A DNA stretch of 64,000 nt from Mobiluncus massiliensis (GCF_949769255.1 NZ_OX458329.1:930001-994000); one strand, 5' to 3'. Numbered from the stretch's first letter, positions 39,444 through 49,062 are shown. Numbers and translations: made by a program. The notes: a model not told the origin generated them from the letters alone.

Positions 39444-40019
39444 GTGAGCGAGGCGAGTTCAACGGCACAGACGCAGGTACCCCCAGCGTGGGAACTCGCT
39501 CTTTTGTCGCTGCGTCAAGCCTCGGTACCGCCCCGTGTTTCCATTCACGAGGTGCCTGCCCCGATGAAAATTGCCCCTTATGCAGTGGCGATTAGCGCGG
39601 AGACGGCGCTGCACGTGGAGGCGGAGGCCCCCGCTACCGGCCGGTTTGTGTGTCTCTACGATCCGCAGACCCAAGAAGGTTGGGGCGGCGAGTTTCGGGT
39701 TATTGCTCTGGTGGCGACCGATACGGAGTTAGCTTTGGGTGAAGATCCGCTAGCCGGGGAAGTGGCCTGGTCTTGGCTTCGCGAGTGTTTAGCGAGCCGA
39801 GACGCTGATTACGGACATTTGGTGGGTACCGCCACCACAACCATCAACCGTTCTTTTGAGGGCTTCGCACTGCGCGCCACTTCCGCAACCCTTGAGATTC
39901 GCGCTTCTTGGACCCCTGGCAGTCCCGATTTGAGCGCTCATTTCTTGGCATGGCTGGACACGATGCTGCAGGCAACCGGCCTCTCCCCCGAGGAAAACGT
40001 CACTCAGCTGCGTCATTAG
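39444..40019 (+). CDS. DUF3000 domain-containing protein
   Basis: About 191 residues. The conserved start of the family (PPAWELALLSLRQASVPPRVSIHEVPAP) and the tail with a repeated W core (VAWSWLRECL, then HFLAWLDTMLQATG) are recognisable. DUF3000 genes lie just before the RNase D-like gene throughout actinobacteria, for instance in mycobacteria, and the same order holds here (rnd is 104 bp downstream). No function is established. The start is uncertain: GTG 39444 is chosen because it keeps the whole domain. A TTG at 39357, right after glgX, would add 29 residues without recognisable homology. Confidence 0.75.
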   Translation: MSEASSTAQTQVPPAWELALLSLRQASVPPRVSIHEVPAPMKIAPYAVAISAETALHVEAEAPATGRFVCLYDPQTQEGWGGEFRVIALVATDTELALGEDPLAGEVAWSWLRECLASRDADYGHLVGTATTTINRSFEGFALRATSATLEIRASWTPGSPDLSAHFLAWLDTMLQATGLSPEENVTQLRH

Positions 40020-40123
40020 AACCTTCCCCACCACCCTTGTGCACTAACGAACAATCCCCCAGAAACACCCCTACGGTGCGGCAGAATCAGTGCAGCCGCG
40101 CCAGGTTATAACATAGAACCGTT

Positions 40124-41356
40124 ATGTCGAGCACCACCTCAAAACCGCAATCCCCCCGGCTGGTCACCCGTACCCGCGAGCCTTTGGCTCCGATTGTGGA
40201 CACCCCCGCAGCCCTGCAACATGTCTGTGAACTTGTCGCTGCCGCCACGGGACCGGTGGCGCTCGATACCGAACGTGCCGGATCGTTTCGCTACTCACAA
40301 GGCGCCTACCTGGTGCAATTGCGTCGCGAAGGAGTGGGCACTGTCCTCATCGACCCGGTAGCCTTTCCCGATTTGAAGCCCTTGAACCGGGCTATTGGCA
40401 AGGCGGAGTGGATTTTGCACGATGCGACCCAAGACCTGCCCTGTCTGTCGGAATTGGGGATGCGCCCGCAGCTGCTGTTTGACACGGAACTGGCGGCAAA
40501 ACTGTTGAACTTTGAGGGGTTTGGCCTGGCCGCGGTGATGGAACAGGTGCTGGACATCACCCTAGCGAAGGAACATTCTGCGGCGGATTGGTCCACCCGT
40601 CCCCTGCCCTCCGACTGGCAAACCTACGCTGCCCTAGACGTGGATTACCTCATTGACCTGCGCAATCAGCTGTGGCTAAGGCTGCAAGACGAGGATAAAG
40701 ACGACTGGGCGGAGCAAGAATTCGACTTTCTGTTGGATTTTCAGCCCCCTGCGCCCAAGCCCGATCCGTGGCGTCACGTCCCCGGTTCTGGAAAAGTTCA
40801 TGCCCCGCGCAATCTCGCTGCCCTGCGGGAACTGTGGTATTCCCGCGATAAACTGGCTCAGGACGAGGATTTAGCCCCTACCAAAGTGCTGACGAACGCG
40901 GCGATGATTGCCTTGGCGGCGGGGCTGCCGAAGGGCAAGCGTTACATGGGAGCTTTGGAGGATTTTCGCCACGACCGGGTCGGCCGGAAACGTGCCGACC
41001 GCTGGTTTGCGGCTTTACGCAGGTCCTATCAGCTGTCCACCAAGGAGCTCCCCCCGCGGCGTGCCCCGCGCATTCCCGGCGAGGTTCCGGATTCACGCAC
41101 TTTCACGCACAATCACCCACTGGAGGCCGATCGGTGGCGGCGTTTGCGTGAAACCGTGGCCGGAGTGGCTGCCCAGTTAGATGTCAACTACGAGGTCATG
41201 CTGGAACCGAAAACTATCCGCCGGCTGGCTTGGGTGCTGCCTGACGACGCTCCGGAGTCCCAGGTCCTGGAAGTGCTGCAGGCCAGTCAGGCGCGGCCTT
41301 GGCAGATTGAAAATACTTTGGATTCGCTGGTTCAGGCCCTTAAATCCGAGAATTAA
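40124..41356 (+). CDS. rnd: Ribonuclease D-like 3'-5' exonuclease with HRDC domain
   Basis: 410 residues. The DEDDy exonuclease motifs are visible: DTE in VALDTERAGSF (Exo I), LHDATQDL (Exo II) and the YxxxD of YAALDVDYLIDL (Exo III). A helical HRDC domain follows at about residues 225-300 (LAALRELWYSRDKLAQDEDLAP), and a second similar helical domain ends the protein. In E. coli RNase D matures tRNA 3' ends; the actinobacterial protein has the same layout, but its substrate is inferred. The 3' end overlaps the convergent dxs gene by 17 bases. Confidence 0.9.
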   Translation: MSSTTSKPQSPRLVTRTREPLAPIVDTPAALQHVCELVAAATGPVALDTERAGSFRYSQGAYLVQLRREGVGTVLIDPVAFPDLKPLNRAIGKAEWILHDATQDLPCLSELGMRPQLLFDTELAAKLLNFEGFGLAAVMEQVLDITLAKEHSAADWSTRPLPSDWQTYAALDVDYLIDLRNQLWLRLQDEDKDDWAEQEFDFLLDFQPPAPKPDPWRHVPGSGKVHAPRNLAALRELWYSRDKLAQDEDLAPTKVLTNAAMIALAAGLPKGKRYMGALEDFRHDRVGRKRADRWFAALRRSYQLSTKELPPRRAPRIPGEVPDSRTFTHNHPLEADRWRRLRETVAGVAAQLDVNYEVMLEPKTIRRLAWVLPDDAPESQVLEVLQASQARPWQIENTLDSLVQALKSEN

Positions 41357-43307
41357 TGGAATCAGCCAGCGCTCTGGGGGTCAGCCCCAGTTCTTCCCGG
41401 ATTTCGTCGCGCGTGGCGTGGTGCAGAAATTGTCGCGGAATACCGTAAGACAGCACCGGAGTAAAGATGTCCTGCGCTGCTGCCGCGTTGCGTAGCTGGG
41501 ACCCGAAACCGCCTTCCACCAGGCCGTCCTCCAGGGTTACGACCCGGTCGTAGGCTCCTACCGCCGCCACCAAGTCGGCGGGTACGGGAATGAGCCACCG
41601 CGGATCGACGACGCGCACCGCCAGATTGTTGCGGGCCTGGAGTTCGTTCGCGACCTCCACCCCCAGGTGGGCAAACGCTCCGGTCGCCACAATCAATAGG
41701 TTCCTCGGCCGGTTTGAGCTGGCCGTTGCCTCGCGGGTCGGTGCTGACGGTGCCACGAAGTCCGCCGATTCCCACAGCACATCGCCCCCGTGAGCACGTT
41801 TCCAGGCGGGCAAGGGCTTAGGCAGCGAGCCTTTCGGATAGCGCACGATGGTGGGTCTGTCCTCAACTTCCAGAGCCTCCCGCAGTTCTTCGCGCAAGGT
41901 CGCGGCATCGCGCGGCGCGGCCAGGCGCAGACCGGGTACCGTCCCAGCCAGTGCTATGTCCCACATACCGTTGTGGCTGGCGCCGTCACTGCCGGTAATA
42001 CCGGAACGATCCTCGATAATCGTCACCCCAGCCCGGTGTAGCGCGATATCCATCAGCAACTGGTCATAACCCCGGTTTAGGAATGTGGAATACAGGGCGA
42101 TGACCGGGTGCATTCCGCCGTATGCCAAACCGGCGGCGGTGGCCAGGGCATCTGCTTCCGCGATACCAACGTCGAAAACCCGGTCGGGGAATTCTCGTTG
42201 CATCGGGCACAATCCTACGGGGCGAAGCATCGCGGCGGTCAGGGCGACGATTTTTTCGTTCTCACGTGCCAGGTTGCAGATTTCCTCGGCAAAAACCTGA
42301 GTCCATTCAAAGCGTTCCGGCTCGATGGGAAGGCCGGTTTCGGGATGAATCCGTCCGATTGCGTGGAAGTGGTCGGAAACGTTTTCTTCCGCCGGGGTGT
42401 AGCCGCGGCCCTTTTGGGTGATGACGTGTATCAATACGGGCTTCTTCGCAGCCTTCGCCCTGGTGAAACTAAACTCCAAGGCGGCGATGTCGTGTCCGTC
42501 AATGGGGCCGGTATAGGTGATACCTAACTCGTCAAACAGGACTCCCTCATCGGAGGCGACCATGTCGCGCAGTCCGGCTTTCGCGGCGTGCAGCCCGGAA
42601 TACACCAGATTTCCCACCGGCCCGCCGCCTTTCAGAGTTTGTTTGCCCCACTTCAACGCCCTGTCATATTGGGGGGTAACCCGCAGCGCATCCAAGTGAT
42701 GCGCCAACCCACCGATGGTTGGAGCGTAAGACCTCCCGTTGTCGTTCAAGACTATGATTAGTCGTCCTTCGTTTTCTTCCGCTATGTTGTTCAGAGCCTC
42801 CCAAGCCATGCCGCCGGTCATCGCCCCATCGCCGATGACCGCTACGACCCAGCCACGCTTTCCGGTCAGGCGGTTTGCTTTGGCAATCCCGTCCGCCCAG
42901 GACAGCGCCGCTGAGGCGTGAGAATTTTCCAGTACGTCCGTGTCGGATTCCGCCCGCGAGGGATAACCGGACAGGCCACCACGTTGACGCAGCCGGGAAA
43001 AATCTTGCCGTCCCGTCAGGAGCTTGTGGACGTAAGCTTGGTGTCCCGTATCAAAAACGAGGGTGTCTCGAGTGACATTAAACACGCGGTGCAGGGCGAT
43101 GGTCAGCTCGACCACGCCGAGGTTCGGACCCAGGTGTCCCCCGGTCTTTGCAACTGATTGCACCAAGAATTGACGAATTTCCTCCGCCAGGCGATTGAGT
43201 TCCTGGTGGTTTAGATTCCGCAAATCGCGCGGCGAAGAAATCGTCGGCAATAGGCGCAGCGACATCAAGTCAGTGTTTTGCGCGCTTACGGGTTCAAGTT
43301 GGGACAT
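41340..43307 (-). CDS. dxs: 1-Deoxy-D-xylulose-5-phosphate synthase
   Basis: First enzyme of the MEP isoprenoid pathway, joining pyruvate and glyceraldehyde 3-phosphate with thiamine diphosphate. The N-terminal ThDP motif reads VAVIGDGAMTGGMAWEALNN, with the histidine in TGHQAYVHKLLTGR; the transketolase core (RVFDVGIAEADALATAAGLAYGGMHP) and C-terminal domain (TLEDGLVEGGFGSQL) follow. ATG 43307 is chosen, with AGGAG 12 bases upstream, a long gap. ATG 43343 adds 12 residues and ATG 43265 gives the most family-like N-terminus (MSLRLLPTISSPRDL), so the start is uncertain. It is convergent and overlapping with rnd, as in other actinobacteria. Confidence 0.94.
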   Translation of the reverse strand: MSQLEPVSAQNTDLMSLRLLPTISSPRDLRNLNHQELNRLAEEIRQFLVQSVAKTGGHLGPNLGVVELTIALHRVFNVTRDTLVFDTGHQAYVHKLLTGRQDFSRLRQRGGLSGYPSRAESDTDVLENSHASAALSWADGIAKANRLTGKRGWVVAVIGDGAMTGGMAWEALNNIAEENEGRLIIVLNDNGRSYAPTIGGLAHHLDALRVTPQYDRALKWGKQTLKGGGPVGNLVYSGLHAAKAGLRDMVASDEGVLFDELGITYTGPIDGHDIAALEFSFTRAKAAKKPVLIHVITQKGRGYTPAEENVSDHFHAIGRIHPETGLPIEPERFEWTQVFAEEICNLARENEKIVALTAAMLRPVGLCPMQREFPDRVFDVGIAEADALATAAGLAYGGMHPVIALYSTFLNRGYDQLLMDIALHRAGVTIIEDRSGITGSDGASHNGMWDIALAGTVPGLRLAAPRDAATLREELREALEVEDRPTIVRYPKGSLPKPLPAWKRAHGGDVLWESADFVAPSAPTREATASSNRPRNLLIVATGAFAHLGVEVANELQARNNLAVRVVDPRWLIPVPADLVAAVGAYDRVVTLEDGLVEGGFGSQLRNAAAAQDIFTPVLSYGIPRQFLHHATRDEIREELGLTPRALADSINSRI

Positions 43308-43421
43308 AAAATCGTAAAACTCCTCATGAAGATACTGTCCCATTCTATCCAGTTTGTACGTTTTCTTTCATGTCGTGCCAGTTTGGAGCGGTGCCCAAGT
43401 AGCGGTTCGGCCGGTCGACCG

Positions 43422-43465
43422 TAAAAATAGCTCCCCGAACCGCCAGAAGGCAATTCGGGGAGCTA
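43422..43465 (-). terminator. Intrinsic terminator after acnA
   Basis: TAGCTCCCCGAA and TTCGGGGAGCTA (43428-43465) form a perfect 12-base-pair stem; on the minus strand it is followed by TTTTTA, as in a rho-independent terminator. It begins 23 bases after the acnA stop. An outer pair, AGCGGTTC at 43401 and GAACCGCT at 43475, encloses it. Confidence 0.9.
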
Positions 43466-43487
43466 TAAACGGTTGAACCGCTAACGC

Positions 43488-46172
43488 TTAGGCTTTCACT
43501 AGGTTACGCAGCACGTAACGCAAAATGCCATCGTTGCGGTAGTAGTCGGCTTCTCCGGGGGTGTCGATACGCACCACCGCATCAAACTCGACCTTGGAGC
43601 CGTCCGTCTTAGTGGCGCAGACTTTCACCGTCTCAGGAGTCTTACCTTCGTTCAAAGCGGTTACACCGCTGATGTCAAAGGTTTCCGTCCCGTCCAGACC
43701 CAGCGAGTCCGCGGACTGTCCCTCCGGGAACTGCAGCGGCAGGATACCCATCCCAATCAGATTGGAACGGTGAATACGTTCGAAGGACTGCGCGATAACG
43801 GCTTTCACACCCAGCAGTCGGGTGCCTTTTGCAGCCCAGTCACGACTCGAACCCGTACCGTACTCCTTGCCGCCCAGCACGACCAGCGGAATCCCGGCGG
43901 CCTGGTAGTTCATGGAGGCGTCATAGACGTAGGCCTGAGGGCCGCCTTCCTGGGTAAAGTCGCGGGTGAAACCGCCCTCAACCCCGTCCAGCAGCTGGTT
44001 CTTAATGCGGATGTTGGCAAAAGTGCCGCGCATCATGACTTCGTGGTTGCCACGGCGCGAACCGTAGCTGTTGAAGTCCTTAGGCTGCACCCCGTTGCCG
44101 GTCAGGTACTGGCCAGCGGGAGTTTCGGGCTTGAAAGCGCCGGCCGGAGAGATGTGGTCGGTCGTGACGGAATCGCCCAGTTTCAGCAAAACCCTGGCTC
44201 CATGGATGTCCCGCACCGGTTCGGGCTCCATCTTCATTCCGTCAAAGAACGGTGCCTTGCGCACATAGGTCGAGTCATCGTCCCAGGTGAAGCGGCTGCC
44301 TGCCGGAGTCGGCAGGGACTGCCAACGCTCATCACCGGCAAACACGTTTGCGTAATCTTTCGTGTACATGTCGCGGTTAATGGTTTCGTCGATAGTCCGT
44401 TGCACCTCGGCAGGGTCGGGCCAGATGTCACGAAGGAACACATCGTTGCCGTTTTGATCCTGCCCCAGGGGCTCCGTCTCAAAATCGAAGTCCATAGTAC
44501 CGGCCAGGGCGTAGGCCACAACCAGCGGCGGAGAAGCCAGGTAGTTCATCTTAACGTCGGGGCTGATACGCCCCTCGAAGTTACGGTTACCCGACAGCAC
44601 CGCTGTAACGGCCAGGTCGTTGTCGTTAATAACCTTGGAGATTTCAGACGGAACCGGACCGGAGTTACCGATGCAGGTCGCGCAGCCGTAACCCACCAAG
44701 TTAAAGCCCAGCTCATCGAGGGGACCCCACAGACCGGCCTGGTCAAAGTAGTCCGTGACGACTTGGGAACCGGGAGCCACCGACGTCTTTACCCACGGCT
44801 TCGACTTCAGTCCCTTAGCGCGGGCGTTGCGAGCCAGAATACCGGCAGCCATCATCACCGAGGGGTTGGAAGTGTTCGTGCAAGACGTGATGGAAGCAAT
44901 GACCACGCGGCCATGATCCAGGTTGGTCTTGGTGCCGTCAGCGGTGGTCAAATCCACGACCTTGTGCGCTTCAGGAGCGTAGGTGGTCACCAGGGTCTGC
45001 TCGAAGGTCTGCTTGGCTTCGCTCAACTTAATGCGGTCTTGCGGACGCTTCGGACCGGCAATGGAAGGCACCACAGTAGACAGGTCGAGTTCCAGGTACT
45101 CCGAGTACTTGGGTTCGAAGCTCGGATCGTGCCACAAGCCCTGTTCCTTAGCGTAAGCCTCCACCAGAGCGCAGCGCTCCTCATCACGTCCGGTCAAGCG
45201 CAGGTAGTCCACAGTGACCTGGTCTATGGGGAAGATGGCTGCGGTAGAACCGAATTCGGGAGACATATTGCCGATGGTGGCGCGGTTAGCCAGCGGCACC
45301 TGCGTAACGCCCTCGCCATAGAACTCCACAAACTTGCCGACCACGCCGTGCTCGCGCAGCATCTGGGTGATGGTGAGCACCACGTCCGTAGCGGTAGCGG
45401 AGGCAGGGATGGACCCCTTGAGCTTGAAGCCAACCACGCGCGGAATCAGCATGGACACCGGCTGACCGAGCATAGCGGCCTCGGCTTCGATACCGCCGAC
45501 GCCCCAGCCCAGCACGCCCAGACCGTTGACCATCGTGGTGTGGGAGTCGGTGCCGACGCAGGTGTCGGGGTAAGCCTGCACCGTACCGTCGGGCAGTTCT
45601 TTGGTGAACACGGAACGCGCCAGGTACTCAATGTTGACCTGGTGGATAATGCCGGTCCCCGGCGGCACCACGCGGAAGTTGTTAAAGGCACCCTGGCCCC
45701 AACGCAGGAACTTGTAACGTTCCGAGTTGCGTTCGTATTCCTTATCCGTGTTGAGTTTTAGCGCGTCAGGGCGGCCAAAGTAATCAATCTGGACCGAGTG
45801 GTCGATGACCATCTCTGCCGGAGCCAAGGGGTTAATTTTCTCCGGGTCTCCGCCCAGGTCCTTCACGGCCTCGCGCATGGTGGCCAAATCAACCACGCAG
45901 GGCACGCCGGTGAAGTCCTGCATCACCACGCGAGCCGGGGTGAACTGGATTTCCGTGTTGGGCTGCGCATCAGGATTCCACGCCGCCAGAGCCTTAATTT
46001 GGTCGGCAGTGATGTTGGCACCGTCTTCGTTACGCAACAGGTTTTCGCCCAAAATGCGCAGCGCGTAAGGAAGCTTTTTTAAGCCTTCCACGGCATCGAG
46101 AGAAAAAATCTCGTAAGATTTACCTCCCACCTGCAAAGTCTTGCGAGCATTTAAGCTGTTCAAACTGGCCAT
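43488..46172 (-). CDS. acnA: Aconitate hydratase A
   Basis: TCA-cycle enzyme that interconverts citrate and isocitrate with a 4Fe-4S cluster. It has about 894 residues. The cluster cysteines are in [15 protein letters not shown] and in [12 protein letters not shown] (CxxC), in the positions expected for AcnA/IRP1-type aconitases. The swivel domain has the substrate-binding [32 protein letters not shown] 46172 has AGGAGG six bases upstream and gives the usual [14 protein letters not shown]-terminus; the longer frame from TTG 46205 is not supported. It is transcribed alone between a strong terminator and a promoter with an 18-bp palindrome, which points to its own regulation. Confidence 0.96.
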   Translation of the reverse strand: MASLNSLNARKTLQVGGKSYEIFSLDAVEGLKKLPYALRILGENLLRNEDGANITADQIKALAAWNPDAQPNTEIQFTPARVVMQDFTGVPCVVDLATMREAVKDLGGDPEKINPLAPAEMVIDHSVQIDYFGRPDALKLNTDKEYERNSERYKFLRWGQGAFNNFRVVPPGTGIIHQVNIEYLARSVFTKELPDGTVQAYPDTCVGTDSHTTMVNGLGVLGWGVGGIEAEAAMLGQPVSMLIPRVVGFKLKGSIPASATATDVVLTITQMLREHGVVGKFVEFYGEGVTQVPLANRATIGNMSPEFGSTAAIFPIDQVTVDYLRLTGRDEERCALVEAYAKEQGLWHDPSFEPKYSEYLELDLSTVVPSIAGPKRPQDRIKLSEAKQTFEQTLVTTYAPEAHKVVDLTTADGTKTNLDHGRVVIASITSCTNTSNPSVMMAAGILARNARAKGLKSKPWVKTSVAPGSQVVTDYFDQAGLWGPLDELGFNLVGYGCATCIGNSGPVPSEISKVINDNDLAVTAVLSGNRNFEGRISPDVKMNYLASPPLVVAYALAGTMDFDFETEPLGQDQNGNDVFLRDIWPDPAEVQRTIDETINRDMYTKDYANVFAGDERWQSLPTPAGSRFTWDDDSTYVRKAPFFDGMKMEPEPVRDIHGARVLLKLGDSVTTDHISPAGAFKPETPAGQYLTGNGVQPKDFNSYGSRRGNHEVMMRGTFANIRIKNQLLDGVEGGFTRDFTQEGGPQAYVYDASMNYQAAGIPLVVLGGKEYGTGSSRDWAAKGTRLLGVKAVIAQSFERIHRSNLIGMGILPLQFPEGQSADSLGLDGTETFDISGVTALNEGKTPETVKVCATKTDGSKVEFDAVVRIDTPGEADYYRNDGILRYVLRNLVKA

Positions 46173-46213
46173 AAATAACCTCCTAAAGGGTGGCAACAAC
46201 GCCACAAAGAATT

Positions 46214-46254
46214 TATCTCGATATCAAGATATATTTTATTTCGTCATTTCTCAA
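46214..46254 (-). promoter_or_regulatory. acnA promoter overlapped by an 18-bp palindrome
   Basis: On the minus strand, TTGAGA (46249-46254) and TATCTT (46226-46231) are 17 bases apart. The second hexamer is the first half of TATCTTGATATCGAGATA (46214-46231), a palindrome with one mismatched pair. Such an operator would cover the -10 element and the start point, a repressor layout. MarR-type regulators bind sites of this style, but the actual protein is not identified. Confidence 0.6.
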
Positions 46255-46604
46255 CACACTAGGGGTTGCGCCGCGGACATTTTTCGCTGACCTGTCAGAT
46301 ACATTCTCCAAATAGGCTTCTACTTGGGGTTATAGGTTGCAAAATGGCTTGCCTCGTAACTGCGTCTCGAATTCACAAGGGCGTTGCACGCCGATTTGTC
46401 GGTCCTCTTGCGTGGGCAATTCGCAAAACCTGCGTTGCACAAATGTCCCGGGCTCAAGCTCGACACGCCATAGACCAACTCAGAGAGAGCCCCCAATGGG
46501 TACCCAACAAAGACTACTTGCCAAAACCGTTGCGGGAGTATGAGCTTCGCCCAAGCCTCAGCATCCGGCGTGGCACTATGGCGACGTAACGAACACTAAA
46601 ATGC
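46255..46604. other. Intergenic stretch without a supported gene
   Basis: One frame from about 46266 to 46589 is open, but its start has no ribosome-binding site, its sequence is basic and unlike any family I know, and it sits at the edge of the accessory segment. I see no RNA gene, repeat or terminator here. It may be decayed DNA. Confidence 0.4.
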
Positions 46605-46633
46605 TTGCAAATGTTTGACATATGCAATACAAT
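46605..46633 (+). promoter_or_regulatory. Promoter/operator of the dinJ-yafQ module
   Basis: TTGCAA (46605-46610) and TACAAT (46628-46633) are 17 bases apart. The interval holds an imperfect inverted repeat TTGCAAATG-TTTGA-CATATGCAA (46605-46627, one mismatch per arm pair) lying on the -35 and spacer. This is where an antitoxin or toxin-antitoxin complex would bind to repress its own operon. Confidence 0.7.
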
Positions 46634-46655
46634 TCTGCCAGAGGAGGAAAAACTC

Positions 46656-46940
46656 ATGGCCAAAACCGCAAATATTAGTCTTCGTATAGAACCAGAAATA
46701 AAACACGAAGCGGATAAACTGTTCAGCAGCTTTGGTATCTCTGTCACCGATGCCATTAATATTTTCCTGCGCACCTCCATTATGGAGGGCGGGTTTCCGT
46801 TCGCTATCAAACAACCCCGGTATAACGCTGAAACTGAAGCAGCTATAACTGAAGCACGAGACATTATATCTGGCAAAGTTCAGACAAATTCCTATAACTC
46901 TGCAACAGAACTCTTCAAATCCTTAGATACAGACGGCTAA
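46656..46940 (+). CDS. dinJ: RelB/DinJ-family antitoxin
   Basis: 94 residues. The N-terminus MAKTANISLRIEPEIKHEAD is the ribbon-helix-helix DNA-binding fold of DinJ/RelB antitoxins, followed by LFSSFGISVTDAINIFLR, the second helix of the same fold, and a C-terminal tail that would wrap the toxin. ATG 46656 has GAGGAGG eight bases upstream, an excellent site; the longer frame starting at 46605 begins inside the promoter. The toxin gene starts three bases after the stop. The pair forms a type II toxin-antitoxin system that represses its own promoter. Confidence 0.92.
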   Translation: MAKTANISLRIEPEIKHEADKLFSSFGISVTDAINIFLRTSIMEGGFPFAIKQPRYNAETEAAITEARDIISGKVQTNSYNSATELFKSLDTDG

Positions 46941-46943
46941 TTC

Positions 46944-47216
46944 ATGCTAGAACTTAAGACAACAGCACAATTTCGTAAAGATTACAAACGCATCAAAAAA
47001 CGCGGTTACAATCTTTCTTTGCTCCAAGATGTGCTTGAGACACTCTGCGCAGAAAAGCCACTTGATGCAAACTACAAAGATCATGCACTGCTGGGTGCTT
47101 ACAAAGGCTTCCGAGAATGCCATATTCAACCTGATTGGCTTTTGATTTACACGACTGATAAAGACAAACTTATATTAGTTGCTGCCCGCACAGGTAGTCA
47201 CGCAGACTTGTTTTAA
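46944..47216 (+). CDS. yafQ: YafQ-family mRNA interferase toxin
   Basis: 90 residues with the RelE/YafQ fold. All residues that matter in E. coli YafQ have counterparts: H47 (YKDHALLG), H60, D64 and W65 (ECHIQPDWLLIY), and H86 with F90 (TGSHADLF). It would cleave mRNA on the ribosome when released from DinJ. Nothing suggests inactivation: the frame is intact and the C-terminal phenylalanine is last. It is translated with dinJ. The surrounding AT-rich composition suggests acquisition by transfer. Confidence 0.93.
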   Translation: MLELKTTAQFRKDYKRIKKRGYNLSLLQDVLETLCAEKPLDANYKDHALLGAYKGFRECHIQPDWLLIYTTDKDKLILVAARTGSHADLF

Positions 47217-47351
47217 ATCTAGTCAGAAACGCAAAAATCTACTATCTGAGTTACCTTCACGCCAGGTTCTGTACGCCACCGTTGCGCTTGAACTCGGCAG
47301 CATCTCTGATATTGTTAGAAAGCCCTCAACTGTCCAAAACGCACAGCTGAC

Positions 47352-48242
47352 TTAGGTACTGATAAAAGACATTAATAAGGTAGCTAACGCTATGAAAACA
47401 GCGAAAAGAGCATAAATGATGTTCGTATGGAACGCGCCCAGGGACCACAGTGCAACCAAGCAGTAACCGTAAATTACGGCCCAAAATATCCCCAGAACGA
47501 AGTCGTGATTCCCTCTTAGAGCCAAAGTGTGCCAGCGTTTTGCAATCTGGGCTACCATCTTCACCAAAATGGCTATCCACAGTACTAAGAATGCGACAAC
47601 GGCGAACCACTCATCACTGATTTTGTTTAGCAGTAGAGACAAACTGCTGCCCACGCCTACGGTAATAACTGCTCCCAAGCCTGCGCCGAGGACGGCGAGG
47701 ATTGCCATCAGGCGCGACTTTTCAGCGAGTTTATTCAGACGCAATGTTAGGTAAACGACTGCCGGAGTTTCGAACAGATAACCCAGGAAGTTTACCCAAA
47801 TCACACTCATGAAAACATGATGATTGATGTCCCAGGAAATAACGCGTCCGTCCCAGATCCAGAACCCCCCGTTGAGCCGGATGGCGGCCACGTCCAGCAA
47901 TAAATCCATCGAAACGACCAGCCAGGCAGTAAAAAGGCTGATTTCAAAACTGCTGTCGGAGAATTTTCTCGCGATTCTGAAACCACAGACGGCCAACGCA
48001 CCCCACATTAATCCACCAAAAACAGGAAACTGATTGGGCGGCGCACCGATGCTGAAAAAATAGTCGTTGCTGTAGTGATAGATATCGGTGGCTCTCACAG
48101 CCAAAATTTCAAGGATGAATCCCGCCATAGTCGCCGCAAGGAACAGACGCAGCTCCACCCGGTTGCGCTGCTTGGCAACGTCTCCCAGCAACAGAACGGT
48201 TAGTAGGTAGCAAATAATTTCAAAGGCATTAATCCAGTTCAC
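47352..48242 (-). CDS. Polytopic membrane protein, distantly CruF/carotenoid-biosynthesis-like
   Basis: 296 residues with seven or eight predicted transmembrane helices (for example NAFEIICYLLTVLLLGDVA at the start and IIYALFAVFIALATLLMSFI at the end). The middle pattern TDIYHYSNDYFFSIGAPPNQFPVFGGLMWG, then MDLLLDVAAIRLNGGFWIWDG, then SVIWVNFLGYLFETPAV recalls the arrangement of aromatic, Asp and Trp residues in CruF-type carotenoid hydratases (DUF422). That likeness is by eye and weak, and no carotenoid gene is nearby. The protein is otherwise unrecognised. It stands alone between the toxin-antitoxin pair and a GNAT gene. Confidence 0.6.
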   Translation of the reverse strand: MNWINAFEIICYLLTVLLLGDVAKQRNRVELRLFLAATMAGFILEILAVRATDIYHYSNDYFFSIGAPPNQFPVFGGLMWGALAVCGFRIARKFSDSSFEISLFTAWLVVSMDLLLDVAAIRLNGGFWIWDGRVISWDINHHVFMSVIWVNFLGYLFETPAVVYLTLRLNKLAEKSRLMAILAVLGAGLGAVITVGVGSSLSLLLNKISDEWFAVVAFLVLWIAILVKMVAQIAKRWHTLALRGNHDFVLGIFWAVIYGYCLVALWSLGAFHTNIIYALFAVFIALATLLMSFIST

Positions 48243-48492
48243 CGCACCTCCTAATCACCTTCATTGCACTGTAAACGAGCTGCTTATTTCCGTTTTAGCA
48301 CCCTAGATTGGACTCAACCACTACGCCCAACCTAGTAACAATCTCGCTCACACCTTTCACTAAAAACACGAACCATTCTGCCCCAGACAGTCACTACCCC
48401 CGCACTGCACAATCCTGAAACAAATATCTCATAGACATCTTCCAATCTTCTCAAAAACGGGCCGGAACAAACCCCAGCACGCTTCACGTCAT

Positions 48493-49062
48493 CTAATTCC
48501 TTTTTTGTTCAAAATATTCTGAGTTAAAATAATAGACGTTCCCATCGCCCTCATAGTCATCTAATCTAGGATAATGTTTCAGACCAAGCGACATAGCGGT
48601 ACGAATGGAAGGTAGATTTGTATTCAAGGTCAAGGCAACAACTATCCGAGATTGCGGCGAGGGATATTCCGCCTCACCCGTACTATCAGCCCCATCAGTT
48701 TGAAGCACAGCATCAATAATCGCTCGGGCGGCTTCCTTAACATATCCGCGGCGCATTTTTTCTGGAGTAATCCGGTAATAGAGATTCAAATAGAGCTGCT
48801 CTTTAATAGAGACGTGTTTAAGCCCACAAACACCCACGAAACCACTATCGCTTTTATCGATAATGACATAATATCCAAAACCGTACTTCTCGTGGTGTTC
48901 AATCCACGTCTTCAATTCTTGCTGAAAAGCCTCACGGTCACACACTGGGCCTGCTGGGTTATAGAGATTGGTAGCTGGATCCGCATGGATTTGAAATAGA
49001 GGCTCTAAATCAGAGAGTTCAGGTTTCCGCAGTAGCATGCGTGGTGTTTCGATAAACTCCAT
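48493..49062 (-). CDS. GNAT-family N-acetyltransferase (RimJ/RimL-like)
   Basis: 189 residues. The N-terminus ETPRMLLRKPELSDLEPLFQIHADPATNLYN is that of RimJ/RimL-type ribosomal-protein acetyltransferases, the acetyl-CoA loop region reads KMRRGYVKEAARAIIDAVL, and LTLNTNLPSIRTAMSLGLKHY is the usual C-terminal N-x-x-S motif. The acceptor is unknown. The start ATG is four bases past the stop of the RNA methyltransferase gene, so the two are probably cotranscribed, although the GNAT gene is AT-richer and looks like a later addition. Confidence 0.85.
   Translation of the reverse strand: MEFIETPRMLLRKPELSDLEPLFQIHADPATNLYNPAGPVCDREAFQQELKTWIEHHEKYGFGYYVIIDKSDSGFVGVCGLKHVSIKEQLYLNLYYRITPEKMRRGYVKEAARAIIDAVLQTDGADSTGEAEYPSPQSRIVVALTLNTNLPSIRTAMSLGLKHYPRLDDYEGDGNVYYFNSEYFEQKRN

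Noticed and set aside
43770..45761. A 663-codon open frame on the plus strand inside acnA.
   Set aside because: It lies wholly over the antisense of a clear aconitase gene, with no ribosome-binding site; such frames arise from the codon bias of a GC-rich gene.
46266..46589. A 107-codon frame upstream of dinJ.
   Set aside because: No ribosome-binding site, no homology by eye, and a basic, low-quality sequence; left as noncoding.
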